Source: an uncultured Oscillospiraceae bacterium
GTDB lineage: Bacteria; Bacillota; Clostridia; Oscillospirales; Acutalibacteraceae
Direction: 5' to 3'
NCBI GenBank assembly: GCA_900541975.1
Contig: UQLR01000015.1
Location: forward strand, 1 to 62,031
Length of the DNA: 62,031 bases
Position 1 is the stretch's first letter. Every line of letters starts with the position of its first letter. The translations under genes and the position numbers were made by a program. The notes under the pieces were generated by a model. That model was not told the DNA's origin, did no database searches, and saw only the letters and a list, made by a program, of their open reading frames with translations. Of this stretch, positions 26,021 to 32,797 are shown one piece after another.

Positions 26021-26746
26021 TTAAAAATTTTTAATTGTAATGCCTGTAATTTTAAAAAACATGTCTGCGTCAAATTCCGGAAGGGACGCAACATAATCTA
26101 TTGCTTCCTTTGGCATTCCTGACCAAGCTTCTTGTTTGGATAGTTCTTCTGCATTTTGTATCGGAGTAAGTTTCCAGTCAGAGCCATTAGCCAGCCAAAG
26201 CACCTTAATATTGTTAAAAACAGGCCGCCATCCATTTAATTTTTCGAGTAGAGTATTTTGTACGGCAGAAAACCTACCTTTGGAAACTTTTGATCCGAAT
26301 ATGGTATACTCTCTTGGCTTGTCAGCAAGAAATAAAGCGTGATCTACACCGTATGAATTTATAACACCAAAAGACTCGTTAATACCGGCAGACCAGTCAA
26401 CACCGTCAGACCTGTTAACACCGTTAGACCCGTTAACGCCGTCAGACCTGTTAACACCGTTAGACCAGTCAACACCGTCAGACCTGTTAACACCGTTAGA
26501 CCTGTTAACACCGTCAGACCAGTTAACACCGCTAGACCAGTTAACACCACACAATCGATATAAGCGTGCGTCTTGCTGTACGTTGTTATAAAACCACCAA
26601 ATATAATCTGATTTATATTCGCTACTACATAGATTGTTAATGGTTTCGTCGTTTAATTCGCAACCGTTCGGAAAAGTTGTCTTAAACCATTCCAAGCCCT
26701 CTTTACACGCGTCTTTTTCTACAAGCATTTCATATGTGATTTTCAT
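26021..26746 (-). CDS. hypothetical protein with GVNxSx hexapeptide repeats
   Basis: 241 residues. The N-terminal domain (KITYEMLVEKDACKEGLEWFKTTF) is of a type seen in phage and ICE proteins of unknown function. Residues about 65-130 are some eleven tandem copies of GVN[WR]S[DN], resembling pentapeptide-repeat-like solenoids. The C-terminal domain (VLWLANGSDWKLTPIQNAEEL, then GMPKEAIDYVASLPEFDADMF) is globular. The repeat DNA at about 26370-26550 is nearly identical 18-bp units, so copy number may vary. It could be a solenoid or DNA mimic; this is inference. Confidence 0.6.
   Translation of the reverse strand: MKITYEMLVEKDACKEGLEWFKTTFPNGCELNDETINNLCSSEYKSDYIWWFYNNVQQDARLYRLCGVNWSSGVNWSDGVNRSNGVNRSDGVDWSNGVNRSDGVNGSNGVNRSDGVDWSAGINESFGVINSYGVDHALFLADKPREYTIFGSKVSKGRFSAVQNTLLEKLNGWRPVFNNIKVLWLANGSDWKLTPIQNAEELSKQEAWSGMPKEAIDYVASLPEFDADMFFKITGITIKNF
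26370..26550 (-). repeat. 18-bp minisatellite coding for GVNxSx repeats
   Basis: Alternating units of the form CCGTTAGACCTGTTAACA and CCGTCAGACCAGTTAACA are repeated about ten times, all in frame. Spacers are absent, so it is not a CRISPR array. Confidence 0.85.
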
Positions 26747-26812
26747 TATTTGTCCTCCTATCTTTTTCCTTTATATTATATTCGTAGCTGTTAAATCATT
26801 GAGTCTGGAAGT

Positions 26813-27241
26813 TTAAAAGGGAAGGTCATCGTCCGTAAGATCAGACATTATAAGCTCGTCTGGAAGATTAGGATCGTATGTATCTTTTTTAACAGCAGTG
26901 GCAAACAATTCTTTTTGATTTTGCCGCCGATCGCCAGTAAAATACACATGGTCGGCAACAACTTCAAATGCTACACGCTTTTTTTCTTGTTTATCTAGGT
27001 ACTTGCGCGTCTGAATAGAACCCTCTAAAGCAATAAGCTGCCCTTTAATGAAATATTTGCAGACAAATTCTGCCCTCTGCCTCCAGCAAACAATATGGAT
27101 GAAATCCACCTGGCGCTCTTCATCAGGCTTTGCATAGGTGCGACTTACCGCTATACTGAAGCTGGTAACAGATATACCGGACGGCGTTGTCTTTAATTCT
27201 GGATCAGCAGTTAGTCTACCAATTAAGATGACTTTATTCAT
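26813..27241 (-). CDS. ssb: single-stranded DNA-binding protein
   Basis: 142 residues with the OB-fold SSB sequence MNKVILIGRLTADPELK, ISVTSFSIAVSRTY, DFIHIVCWRQRAEFVCKYFIKGQLIALEGSIQTRKY, and the acidic tail DLTDDDLPF that recruits partner proteins. It protects the transferred strand and may serve rolling-circle replication of the ICE. The true start is 27241, overlapping the end of the small gene upstream; a longer frame reaching 27295 has no RBS. Confidence 0.95.
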   Translation of the reverse strand: MNKVILIGRLTADPELKTTPSGISVTSFSIAVSRTYAKPDEERQVDFIHIVCWRQRAEFVCKYFIKGQLIALEGSIQTRKYLDKQEKKRVAFEVVADHVYFTGDRRQNQKELFATAVKKDTYDPNLPDELIMSDLTDDDLPF

Positions 27242-27335
27242 TTTCCTTTTTCTCCTTTCTGTTAAATTGAACTCGGCATATACTAATAACCCCAATTATG
27301 CTGCCTGTAAATAGACCAAGAATAAAATAAAACAT
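27234..27335 (-). CDS. DUF3789-like micro membrane protein, copy 2
   Basis: 33 residues: MFYFILGLFTGSIIGVISIC then RVQFNRKEKKENE. It is clearly paralogous to 25904-26002. Its last codons overlap the SSB start by 8 bases, indicating translational coupling. A helical segment and charged tail are all that can be seen. Confidence 0.65.
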   Translation of the reverse strand: MFYFILGLFTGSIIGVISICRVQFNRKEKKENE

Positions 27336-27475
27336 TGGTATACTATCCTTTCTTTAAGCTCTTTTAATCGTAATCTATTGCTTAAAAAAGATAAGCAATT
27401 CTAAAAAATTAACGTTAAACTCCATTGTTATCGAACCCTTTGGAACGCAAAATTGTGTAGGTTCAATTCTATATC

Positions 27476-27516
27476 ATACAAAAAGGGTGGGACAAATTGT
27501 CCCACCCTTTTTGTAT
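27476..27516. terminator. ICE palindrome acting as terminator of the spoVG-like gene
   Basis: A perfect inverted repeat with 20-bp arms around A 27496: TACAAAAAGGGTGGGACAA and its complement. It begins at the stop codon of the spoVG-like gene, and TTTTTGTAT follows on the transcribed strand. Here the shared palindrome core is part of a convincing intrinsic terminator. Confidence 0.85.
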
Positions 27517-27785
27517 CATCCAACCTTTTGTATTTGCTCTTTATATTTTTTTAGAATTGCATCTAAAAACTTTTCACGGGTTTGATACGATAATGGTGCA
27601 ATGGTTTGTAACTGTGCCATCTGTGCATAGGCGCTTCTTGGAAAATCAATAAAATATTTACTGCCTTCAGAAATTAGCCTAATATCATTGATAATTAATT
27701 CATTATCAATTGTAATAGAGGCAATTGCCCGAAGTCTTAAATATTTTTTCTCCGGAATTCGAAGTTTTACTTCTGTAATTTTCAT
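27516..27785 (-). CDS. spoVG: SpoVG-family protein
   Basis: 89 residues matching SpoVG: MKITEVKLRIPEKKYLRLRAIASITIDNELIINDIRLI, then YFIDFPRSAY and the C-terminal TREKFLDAILKKY. SpoVG proteins are small RNA/DNA-binding regulators. Copies on ICEs and phages are common and may tune element gene expression. It is 5 bases downstream of parB and ends in the palindromic terminator. Confidence 0.88.
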   Translation of the reverse strand: MKITEVKLRIPEKKYLRLRAIASITIDNELIINDIRLISEGSKYFIDFPRSAYAQMAQLQTIAPLSYQTREKFLDAILKKYKEQIQKVG

Positions 27786-27790
27786 TTTTT

Positions 27791-29044
27791 CTAACCTCCT
27801 AGTTTTTTAAATTGCTCTAACAGCAGGGCAATTGCTTCTTTGCTTTCGATCCATTCACCTGTCTTAATCATATTTCTAATACAGCCGTCAATATAGGCAT
27901 AGGGAATTTTTTTTGATTTTTTTCTTTTGTACATAATTTCTAGGTATGTACTATATGCATGGACAGATCCGCTCGAATTGTCCGAAAAAATCACCGTGCT
28001 GCTAGAAAATCCATGAACAGGCTTTAGTATATTTTTTATTGCCTGTTTTGTTGTAGGCACGGAAAACAAATAAAATATGTAGACGGACGGGATGTCATAA
28101 TAATGTTTTATTGCTTCTTTTATAATATTAAGATCCATCCCAAAATCAAGGGGGGGATCTGGTTCAGATTTTTCTGTAGCTGGCGAAATATGCAAATTTT
28201 CTTTTTGTTTACTCTCTGACATTTTATCAACAGCTTCTTTTTTCTCTGCTTTAAGGGGTGGACAATTTGTCCCAGCTCTTTCTGATTTTGCTGTATCTTC
28301 ATTTGGATTAAAAATATTATCTATTGCTTCCGGCAGCAGTTTTCCCGTGTCTTCATAAACCCTTTTAATGCGGTCGGCTGTGTCGATTGATATTACATAA
28401 CCATGGGTGAGCATTGCACCAAAAAGCTGCTGTTGCGCATCTGCACTTAAATAGGATAGGCTTACACCAGCCATAAAAGGTATATCCTTTTTATCTACCA
28501 GTTTTAACAGCGATGGAATTAAATAAGTCAATCGGATATAACGTTGTATTTTTTTCCGATTTGTATTATTATTTTCCGCAATTTTTGCAATACTTGGCGT
28601 ATTGCTACCGAGCTTGCGTAGCAGCTCTGCTTGTTGTTTATAGGCGGCAGCAAGCTCGCTGGGTGCATACTCATTGTTACGATCTGTGTTAGTAGACAAC
28701 AGAATTAATGATGCAATATCTTTTGATACATCTTTTGTAATACAGGGTACTGTAGACAGATTACAAAGCTTTGCAGCTCTTGCCCGATGCCGTCCGGCAA
28801 TAATATCATAACGCCCGTTTTTCTTTGGACGGACAATGACTGGCTCCAGCACGCCGACTCGATCTACGCTTTGTGCAATCTGTTCCACTTTATCAGGATT
28901 GAGTTTAAACGGCTGATCTTTGATTTCATCAAGTAAATCTATAGAGATTTCAGTGATCTTTGTTTTTTCCTCAATACCGAGAAGTGAGTTAAAAGATTCT
29001 TCAGGCGTGGGGATAGATTGCTTCCCTAAATTAAATAATGCCAT
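27791..29044 (-). CDS. parB: ParB-family partition protein
   Basis: 417-residue ParB. The N-terminal domain (about 30-130) contains LNPDKVEQIAQSVDRVGVLEPVIVR and the CTP-binding motif GRHRARAAK, followed by NTDRNNEYAPSELAAAYKQQ. A helix-turn-helix follows (SIAKIAENNNTNRKKIQRYIRL). The C-terminal 170 residues are less conserved and contain a charged linker; the DNA coding AGTNCPPL in this linker holds an ICE palindrome (28253-28278), a possible parS. It should spread from parS sites and promote segregation of replicating ICE with ParA. Its start overlaps the parA stop by one base. Confidence 0.92.
   Translation of the reverse strand: MALFNLGKQSIPTPEESFNSLLGIEEKTKITEISIDLLDEIKDQPFKLNPDKVEQIAQSVDRVGVLEPVIVRPKKNGRYDIIAGRHRARAAKLCNLSTVPCITKDVSKDIASLILLSTNTDRNNEYAPSELAAAYKQQAELLRKLGSNTPSIAKIAENNNTNRKKIQRYIRLTYLIPSLLKLVDKKDIPFMAGVSLSYLSADAQQQLFGAMLTHGYVISIDTADRIKRVYEDTGKLLPEAIDNIFNPNEDTAKSERAGTNCPPLKAEKKEAVDKMSESKQKENLHISPATEKSEPDPPLDFGMDLNIIKEAIKHYYDIPSVYIFYLFSVPTTKQAIKNILKPVHGFSSSTVIFSDNSSGSVHAYSTYLEIMYKRKKSKKIPYAYIDGCIRNMIKTGEWIESKEAIALLLEQFKKLGG
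28253..28278. repeat. ICE palindrome inside parB
   Basis: Core GGACAATTTGTCC (28260-28272). The surrounding 26 bp are identical to 240-265 in the left-end repeat. Being inside a coding sequence it cannot be a terminator, which argues that the motif is a protein-binding site such as parS. Confidence 0.8.
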
Positions 29045-29826
29045 TATGCATCACCTCCTAATATCGTATTAACAATTTGCATATATTCAGCTCCAACAAC
29101 AGACTTTTTGCTGTGAACGGGACAATTGTGTGTAACTGCACTATTTCCAACTTCTGCCCGAAATGATATAGGCGTATCAAATACAAGGTTTTTGTAACTT
29201 TCTTTTAATGTTTCAAAAACCGATTTACTCATAGTCGTATTTTTTCGGTACATGGTAACAAGCATACCAAGTAAATAGGGTGTAATATCGCCGCCCTTTA
29301 CTCTTTGAAACATCTGGAGCATTTGCTTCACTCCTTCGTAAGACCACAGTTCCGCTTGCACCGGAATTAATAATTTGTCACAACACTTTAATGCGTTTGT
29401 GACAAGCAAATCAAGTGACGGCTGACAATCAAACAAGATATAGTCATATTTTTTAAAATAACTTTTTTTGAAAATACGACCAATTATTCCCGCGCTGTCG
29501 CTGTCCATACCTAAAATTCCAAGCATTCCAGCCAACATATTGTTGGATGGTATATAATCAATTTGTTCTGATTTGTTACGTCGGATAAAATTCTCATAGG
29601 GATTGCCAACAATTTTTGATACCTCCTGATGAATTAGCTCACTGATAGTTGGTTTTCCATCCGGGGAGTAACCACAATAGCGTGACAGATGGTTTTGTGG
29701 ATCTAAATCAACAAGCAGTACATTTCGGCTATGTTTGGATAAGCCCGCCCCCAAATTTAGTACAGTCGTTGTTTTTCCCACACCCCCCTTTTGGTTTGCT
29801 ACGGCAATTATTGTTGTCTTTCTCAT
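29044..29826 (-). CDS. parA: ParA/Soj-family partition ATPase
   Basis: 260-residue deviant Walker ATPase: KGGVGKTTTVLNLG (about 11-24), LLVDLDPQNHLSRYCG and YDYILFDCQPSLDLLVTNAL. It pairs with ParB to distribute the element at division. The start at 29826 follows AAAGGAAAG. It heads the leftward backbone and is divergent from the integrase, with an ICE palindrome variant at 29898 in between. Confidence 0.93.
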   Translation of the reverse strand: MRKTTIIAVANQKGGVGKTTTVLNLGAGLSKHSRNVLLVDLDPQNHLSRYCGYSPDGKPTISELIHQEVSKIVGNPYENFIRRNKSEQIDYIPSNNMLAGMLGILGMDSDSAGIIGRIFKKSYFKKYDYILFDCQPSLDLLVTNALKCCDKLLIPVQAELWSYEGVKQMLQMFQRVKGGDITPYLLGMLVTMYRKNTTMSKSVFETLKESYKNLVFDTPISFRAEVGNSAVTHNCPVHSKKSVVGAEYMQIVNTILGGDA

Positions 29827-29897
29827 TGTTTGTCTTTCCTTTCTTTTTTTAATAAAAAAACAGCTTCGCAAAACGCGCAGCTGCCATTTTTTCTTTT

Positions 29898-29920
29898 AAA
29901 GTGGTGGACAATTTGCCTCA
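29898..29920. repeat. degenerate ICE palindrome between parA and integrase
   Basis: GTGGTGGACAATTTGCCTCA keeps the left arm and centre of the motif, but the right arm seems to have lost TCC. It lies in the divergent control region. Confidence 0.5.
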
Positions 29921-29946
29921 AATTTATAAGATTTTTTACATAAGTC

Positions 29947-29976
29947 TTGTTTTTCCGGTATATTTACTAATATAAT
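29947..29976 (+). promoter_or_regulatory. predicted integrase promoter
   Basis: TTGTTT (29947-29952), an 18-base spacer, TATAAT (29971-29976). The RBS TAGGAGGTG and the integrase ATG follow at 30011. Confidence 0.55.
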
Positions 29977-30010
29977 CTTTATTACATTATTTTTATTTAG
30001 GAGGTGCATT

Positions 30011-30889
30011 ATGTTATTGAAAGATGCAATAGAAAGATTTATATTTACAAAAAAAGCAATTGGTCGAAGTAAGGATACGATCATTTATTACTCGCGTAAC
30101 CTGAATTTATTTTATCAATACTTTGGAAATCGAAATGTAAAAGAAATTCAGGATCACACCTTTATGAAATATCAAAAATGGTTATTAGAAACGTATTCCG
30201 TCAAAAAAATAAGTATTCAGACTTACAGTAGAGCAACTAAAGCGTTATTACGATGGTTGCAAAGAGAAAATTTCATTAATATAAACATAAATAAACTTGA
30301 GCTGGTTAAAGCAGAACAGATAGCTATCTTTCCTTTGTTAGATGTAGAGATACAGAAAGTTTTGGCTAAATTTACTGATGCTTCAGAGCTATCATTAAGA
30401 AACAAAATTATATTTTTGCTTTTAATCGATTGTGGATTGCGCAGAGGAGAAATACCAAAAATTAAAAAAAGTGATATGTACCTCGAAAATGAAACGCTGT
30501 GTGTGCATGGAAAAGGATCAAAAGAAAGGTATGTCAGATTAGGACAGTTAACAATTACTCTAATTCAAAAATATATGCAAATGACACGGCATTCATCCGA
30601 GTACTTATTAATAAAAAAAGATGGCACGGCAATTACCGGCAATACCATAAAAATGATCTTTCAACGTTTGCGACAAAAGACTGGTATTGACAGATTATAT
30701 CCCCATATGCTGCGACATACATTTGCAACTAACTATTTGCTCGATACAGGAAATTTGGAAGCATTACGTATTATAATGGGACATAGTACAGTTGCCATGA
30801 CACAAAAGTATGTACATATTGCAGCACAGATGCAAATAATTAACGGTAGACATCTTAGTCACATTGATTTTATGTTAAAAAACTCTTGA
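30011..30889 (+). CDS. int: tyrosine recombinase (ICE integrase)
   Basis: 292-residue XerC/D-like recombinase with a SAM-like N-terminal domain and a full catalytic set: Arg144 (GLRRGE), Lys171 (GKGSKERYVRL), His232/Arg235 (HMLRHTF), His258 (MGHST) and nucleophile Tyr267 (QKYVH). It should integrate and excise the ICE at the tRNA-Arg 3' end that begins 30 bases after its stop. GAGGTG lies 6 bases before the ATG. It is the only backbone gene on the + strand besides the toxin-antitoxin pair. No excisionase gene was recognised. Confidence 0.92.
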   Translation: MLLKDAIERFIFTKKAIGRSKDTIIYYSRNLNLFYQYFGNRNVKEIQDHTFMKYQKWLLETYSVKKISIQTYSRATKALLRWLQRENFINININKLELVKAEQIAIFPLLDVEIQKVLAKFTDASELSLRNKIIFLLLIDCGLRRGEIPKIKKSDMYLENETLCVHGKGSKERYVRLGQLTITLIQKYMQMTRHSSEYLLIKKDGTAITGNTIKMIFQRLRQKTGIDRLYPHMLRHTFATNYLLDTGNLEALRIIMGHSTVAMTQKYVHIAAQMQIINGRHLSHIDFMLKNS

Positions 30890-30918
30890 TTCTTCCAGGG
30901 ACATAACTACGAATCAAG

Positions 30919-30951
30919 AGGTCAGGGGTTCGAGTCCCTTCTGGCGCGCCA
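30919..30951 (+). other. attR: attachment site: tRNA-Arg 3'-end copy
   Basis: The sequence AGGGGTTCGAGTCCCTT followed by CTGGCGCGCCA is the T-arm, acceptor 3' strand, discriminator G and CCA of a tRNA, closest to tRNA-Arg (5' acceptor GCGCCAG expected). No 5' half precedes it; the integrase gene does. This is the usual footprint of an element integrated in a tRNA 3' end. The intact gene would lie left of the window. The inverted repeat CTTGATTC/GAATCAAG (30884-30917) lies at the integrase stop just before it. Confidence 0.8.
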
Positions 30952-30993
30952 CGTTTATAATAGAAGTACCGGCACGTACTTCTATTATAAACG
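30952..30993. repeat. perfect 18-bp inverted repeat abutting the att site
   Basis: CGTTTATAATAGAAGTAC and its exact complement, separated by CGGCAC, start at the base after the tRNA CCA. A second stem, CGCCCGTT/AACGGGCG, follows (30992-31022). It could be the tRNA terminator or integrase arm sites. Confidence 0.75.
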
Positions 30994-31300
30994 CCCGTTA
31001 CCCGTTTTTAGAGCAACGGGCGCAGATTTCTTTTGATGTAGTCGCAGATTTTTTGTTTACCTGTGCCGGTATATGCCGCTATAAAAGCCTGATGGTGGGA
31101 CGTATTAATCAGAGTACAGCTCTTACCCAGCGCGAAAGGTAGCAACCGTGGGGGTTGGCTCGCTCGCGCAATAGCTGCGGTCTTGGCATAGCTGTTATCC
31201 GGTGTCTTTGTATCTAAAATCCGGCTACCTATTTGATTTTCTACAAAGAAAATGCCTGTACCCTTATGGCTTGCACAAACCATCATAAGAATACAGGCGC

Positions 31301-31330
31301 TTGACAAATGTATCCCCAACGCTGTATATT
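31301..31330 (+). promoter_or_regulatory. promoter of the left-end small RNA
   Basis: TTGACA (31301-31306), an 18-base spacer and TATATT (31325-31330). Confidence 0.6.
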
Positions 31331-31337
31331 ATATGCA

Positions 31338-31441
31338 CAGCGTGTAAGGCGTTCACAAGTCATGAGAGTAGTTGTTGTACTCTTATGGCGCATGGTTGCT
31401 AACCGTCGCCAAACGGTTGGCAGCCTGTGGGCGCTTTTTTT
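31338..31441 (+). ncRNA. candidate ICE left-end small RNA
   Basis: A consensus promoter (31301-31330) is followed by about 100 bases with no convincing frame, then a terminator: stem GCTAACCGT/ACGGTTGGC (about 31398-31421), the closing segment CCTGTGGGCGC and T7. The same terminator tail forms the first 21 bases of the window, so each element end seems to carry a copy. I could not assign it to a known RNA family. It may regulate the ICE in trans. Confidence 0.45.
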
Positions 31442-31640
31442 GTATTATTTTTAGTATACACACATTTATTTTTCGGTTATTATACAGATTGATATTTGCT
31501 TAGAGATTAGATATAGTAAATAAAAATAAGTTTTTGTAAAATTATGTTTAATAAGGATTTGTTTTAGGCGAGTGTAATTTATATTTACACACCCCAAAAA
31601 TGCAAGGGGGTGGACAATTTGTCCCAACTCAAATTTCTAA
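31420..31640. repeat. ICE left-end repeat X, copy 2
   Basis: Counterpart of 1-265 with small deletions. It ends with the palindromic site AAGGGGG-TGGACAATTTGTCC (31604-31630, core 31612-31624). Its presence beyond the att site shows that a second, related element begins here. Confidence 0.8.
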
Positions 31641-31704
31641 AGCGGCGGCAGAGAGAAATCTTTGCCGCTTAAAAATTTTCTAGACAAAATCAAATAAAAT
31701 AATA

Positions 31705-31752
31705 TTGACAAATTCACTACTAAGTAGTATTATATATCAGTAATAAGTAGTA
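31705..31752 (+). promoter_or_regulatory. padR promoter with operator in the spacer
   Basis: TTGACA (31705-31710), exactly 17 bases, TATTAT (31728-31733). The spacer contains the perfect palindrome ACTACTAAGTAGT (31716-31728), and a half-site AAGTAGTAC follows at 31744-31752. This geometry suits autorepression by PadR. Confidence 0.65.
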
Positions 31753-31790
31753 CATATTACAAGCGTTACAGAGTAGCGAGGTGATACAAT

Positions 31791-32114
31791 TTGAAAAATA
31801 TAACGGAAATGCTGAAAGGAATTTTAGAGGGCTGTATTCTTGAAATTATCAATCGGGAAGATACTTACGGATATGAGATTACACGCCAACTGAACACATT
31901 AGGTTTTACAGATGTTGTAGAGGGAACGGTTTATACCATTTTAGTCAGACTGGAAAAAAATAAGCTGGTCAACATTGAAAAGAAACGCTCAGAACTTGGT
32001 CCGCCGAGAAAATTTTATTCCCTCAATGATGCAGGGCGAAAAGAATTGCGGCTGTTTTGGGAGAAATGGGAGTTTTTGGCATCTAAAATCAATGAATTAA
32101 AGGGGAACAGATAA
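31791..32114 (+). CDS. PadR-family transcriptional regulator
   Basis: 107-residue winged-helix regulator: MLKGILEGCILEIINREDTYGYEITRQLNTLGF is the PadR N-terminal signature, followed by VVEGTVYTILVRLEKNKLV and GPPRKFYSLNDAGRKEL. The start is TTG at 31791 with GAGGTG 8 bases upstream. It is the first gene of an operon with DUF1048 and the stump of an ABC ATPase; such loci usually control an efflux-type ABC transporter. Here the transporter is lost. It likely represses its own promoter at ACTACTAAGTAGT. Confidence 0.9.
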   Translation: MKNITEMLKGILEGCILEIINREDTYGYEITRQLNTLGFTDVVEGTVYTILVRLEKNKLVNIEKKRSELGPPRKFYSLNDAGRKELRLFWEKWEFLASKINELKGNR

Positions 32115-32115
32115 T

Positions 32116-32490
32116 ATGAATAAATTTTTTGATGATTATTTTAATATCAGCAAAATGATAAAGAGCAAACGGGAATATAAACAGCAGATGGTACGGGTGA
32201 ATGCCTTGCCGAAGGATTACCAGTATGTATTCAAGGAAATCCAGTCTCATATGTGGCAGTTCGTATCAGGCGCCGGATACGATATGATGGAAGTTCAGTA
32301 TGGGTTAATAGACCTTTTTGAAGAGGGGGTGGCTGAAGGAAAATCCGTTTTAGAAGTGACCGGAGAAGATGTTGCAGGATTTGTTGATGAGCTTTTGAAA
32401 AATACAAAAACCTATACGGAAGATTGGCGAAACAAGCTAAATCAGAAAATCAAGAATAAAATTGGAGATAGCAATAATGGTAAAAAATAA
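32116..32490 (+). CDS. DUF1048-family protein
   Basis: 124 residues with the typical DUF1048 sequence: KMIKSKREYKQQMVRVNALPKDYQYVFKEIQSHMW and MEVQYGLIDLFEEGVAEGKSVLEVTGEDVAGFVDELL. It is a helical cytoplasmic protein nearly always encoded after a PadR regulator. It overlaps the start of the truncated ABC ATPase by 14 bases, which fits translational coupling in the original operon. Confidence 0.9.
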   Translation: MNKFFDDYFNISKMIKSKREYKQQMVRVNALPKDYQYVFKEIQSHMWQFVSGAGYDMMEVQYGLIDLFEEGVAEGKSVLEVTGEDVAGFVDELLKNTKTYTEDWRNKLNQKIKNKIGDSNNGKK

Positions 32491-32524
32491 AAATGCAATT
32501 ACCGTATGTAATCTGAAAAATTGA
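32477..32524 (+). pseudogene. truncated ABC-transporter ATPase (first 15 residues)
   Basis: MVKNKNAITVCNLKN then stop. ITVCNLK is the usual first beta strand of ABC ATPases, and the position after PadR-DUF1048 is where such a gene belongs. The frame is cut at 32519-32524, where repeat Y begins in the middle of its palindrome, so the deletion end point coincides with the repeat boundary. Confidence 0.55.
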
Positions 32525-32775
32525 CCCACTTCTTTGCTTTATTTCAGTCTTAGATTGTTTCTGAAAAACATTCAAATTAATCAATTTTAAGAAGGCTACT
32601 TGGTTGCAGGATAAAGAAATGCTAGCAAGGCTAGCATTTCAAGTCACAAATCCCAGCACTGCTGGGATTATTCCATTAAAATTGTTGCTATCAAAAATTT
32701 TTGTTTGCTATCAAACTGTAAAGCAAATAAAGAGAATAACCGAGAAAAGAACGCTTAAATTAGAGTTTTTTCCAA
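32525..32775. repeat. ICE left-end repeat Y, copy 2
   Basis: Counterpart of about 1453-1705. It keeps both hairpins: GAAATGCTAGC/GCTAGCATTTC (32616-32640) and AATCCCAGCA/TGCTGGGATT (32649-32669, central base changed but symmetry kept). Similarity ends near 32775, just before the azoreductase remnant. Confidence 0.75.
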
Positions 32776-32797
32776 TAAAAAAGACTTAAAAACTTTT

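Noticed and set aside
26370..26550. Possible CRISPR array because of regular 18-bp units
   Set aside because: There are no spacers, the units are in frame and encode GVNxSx repeats, and no cas genes are present.
26359..26550. Minus-strand frame reading VLTGL repeats
   Set aside because: An alternative frame of the 18-bp minisatellite inside the GVNxSx gene.
31008..31319. Open frame on the minus strand (103 codons, SHHQAFIAAYTGTGKQK) between the att site and repeat X
   Set aside because: TTG start without an RBS, covering hairpins and the promoter of the candidate small RNA. It looks like a chance frame over structured DNA, so it is not called as a gene.
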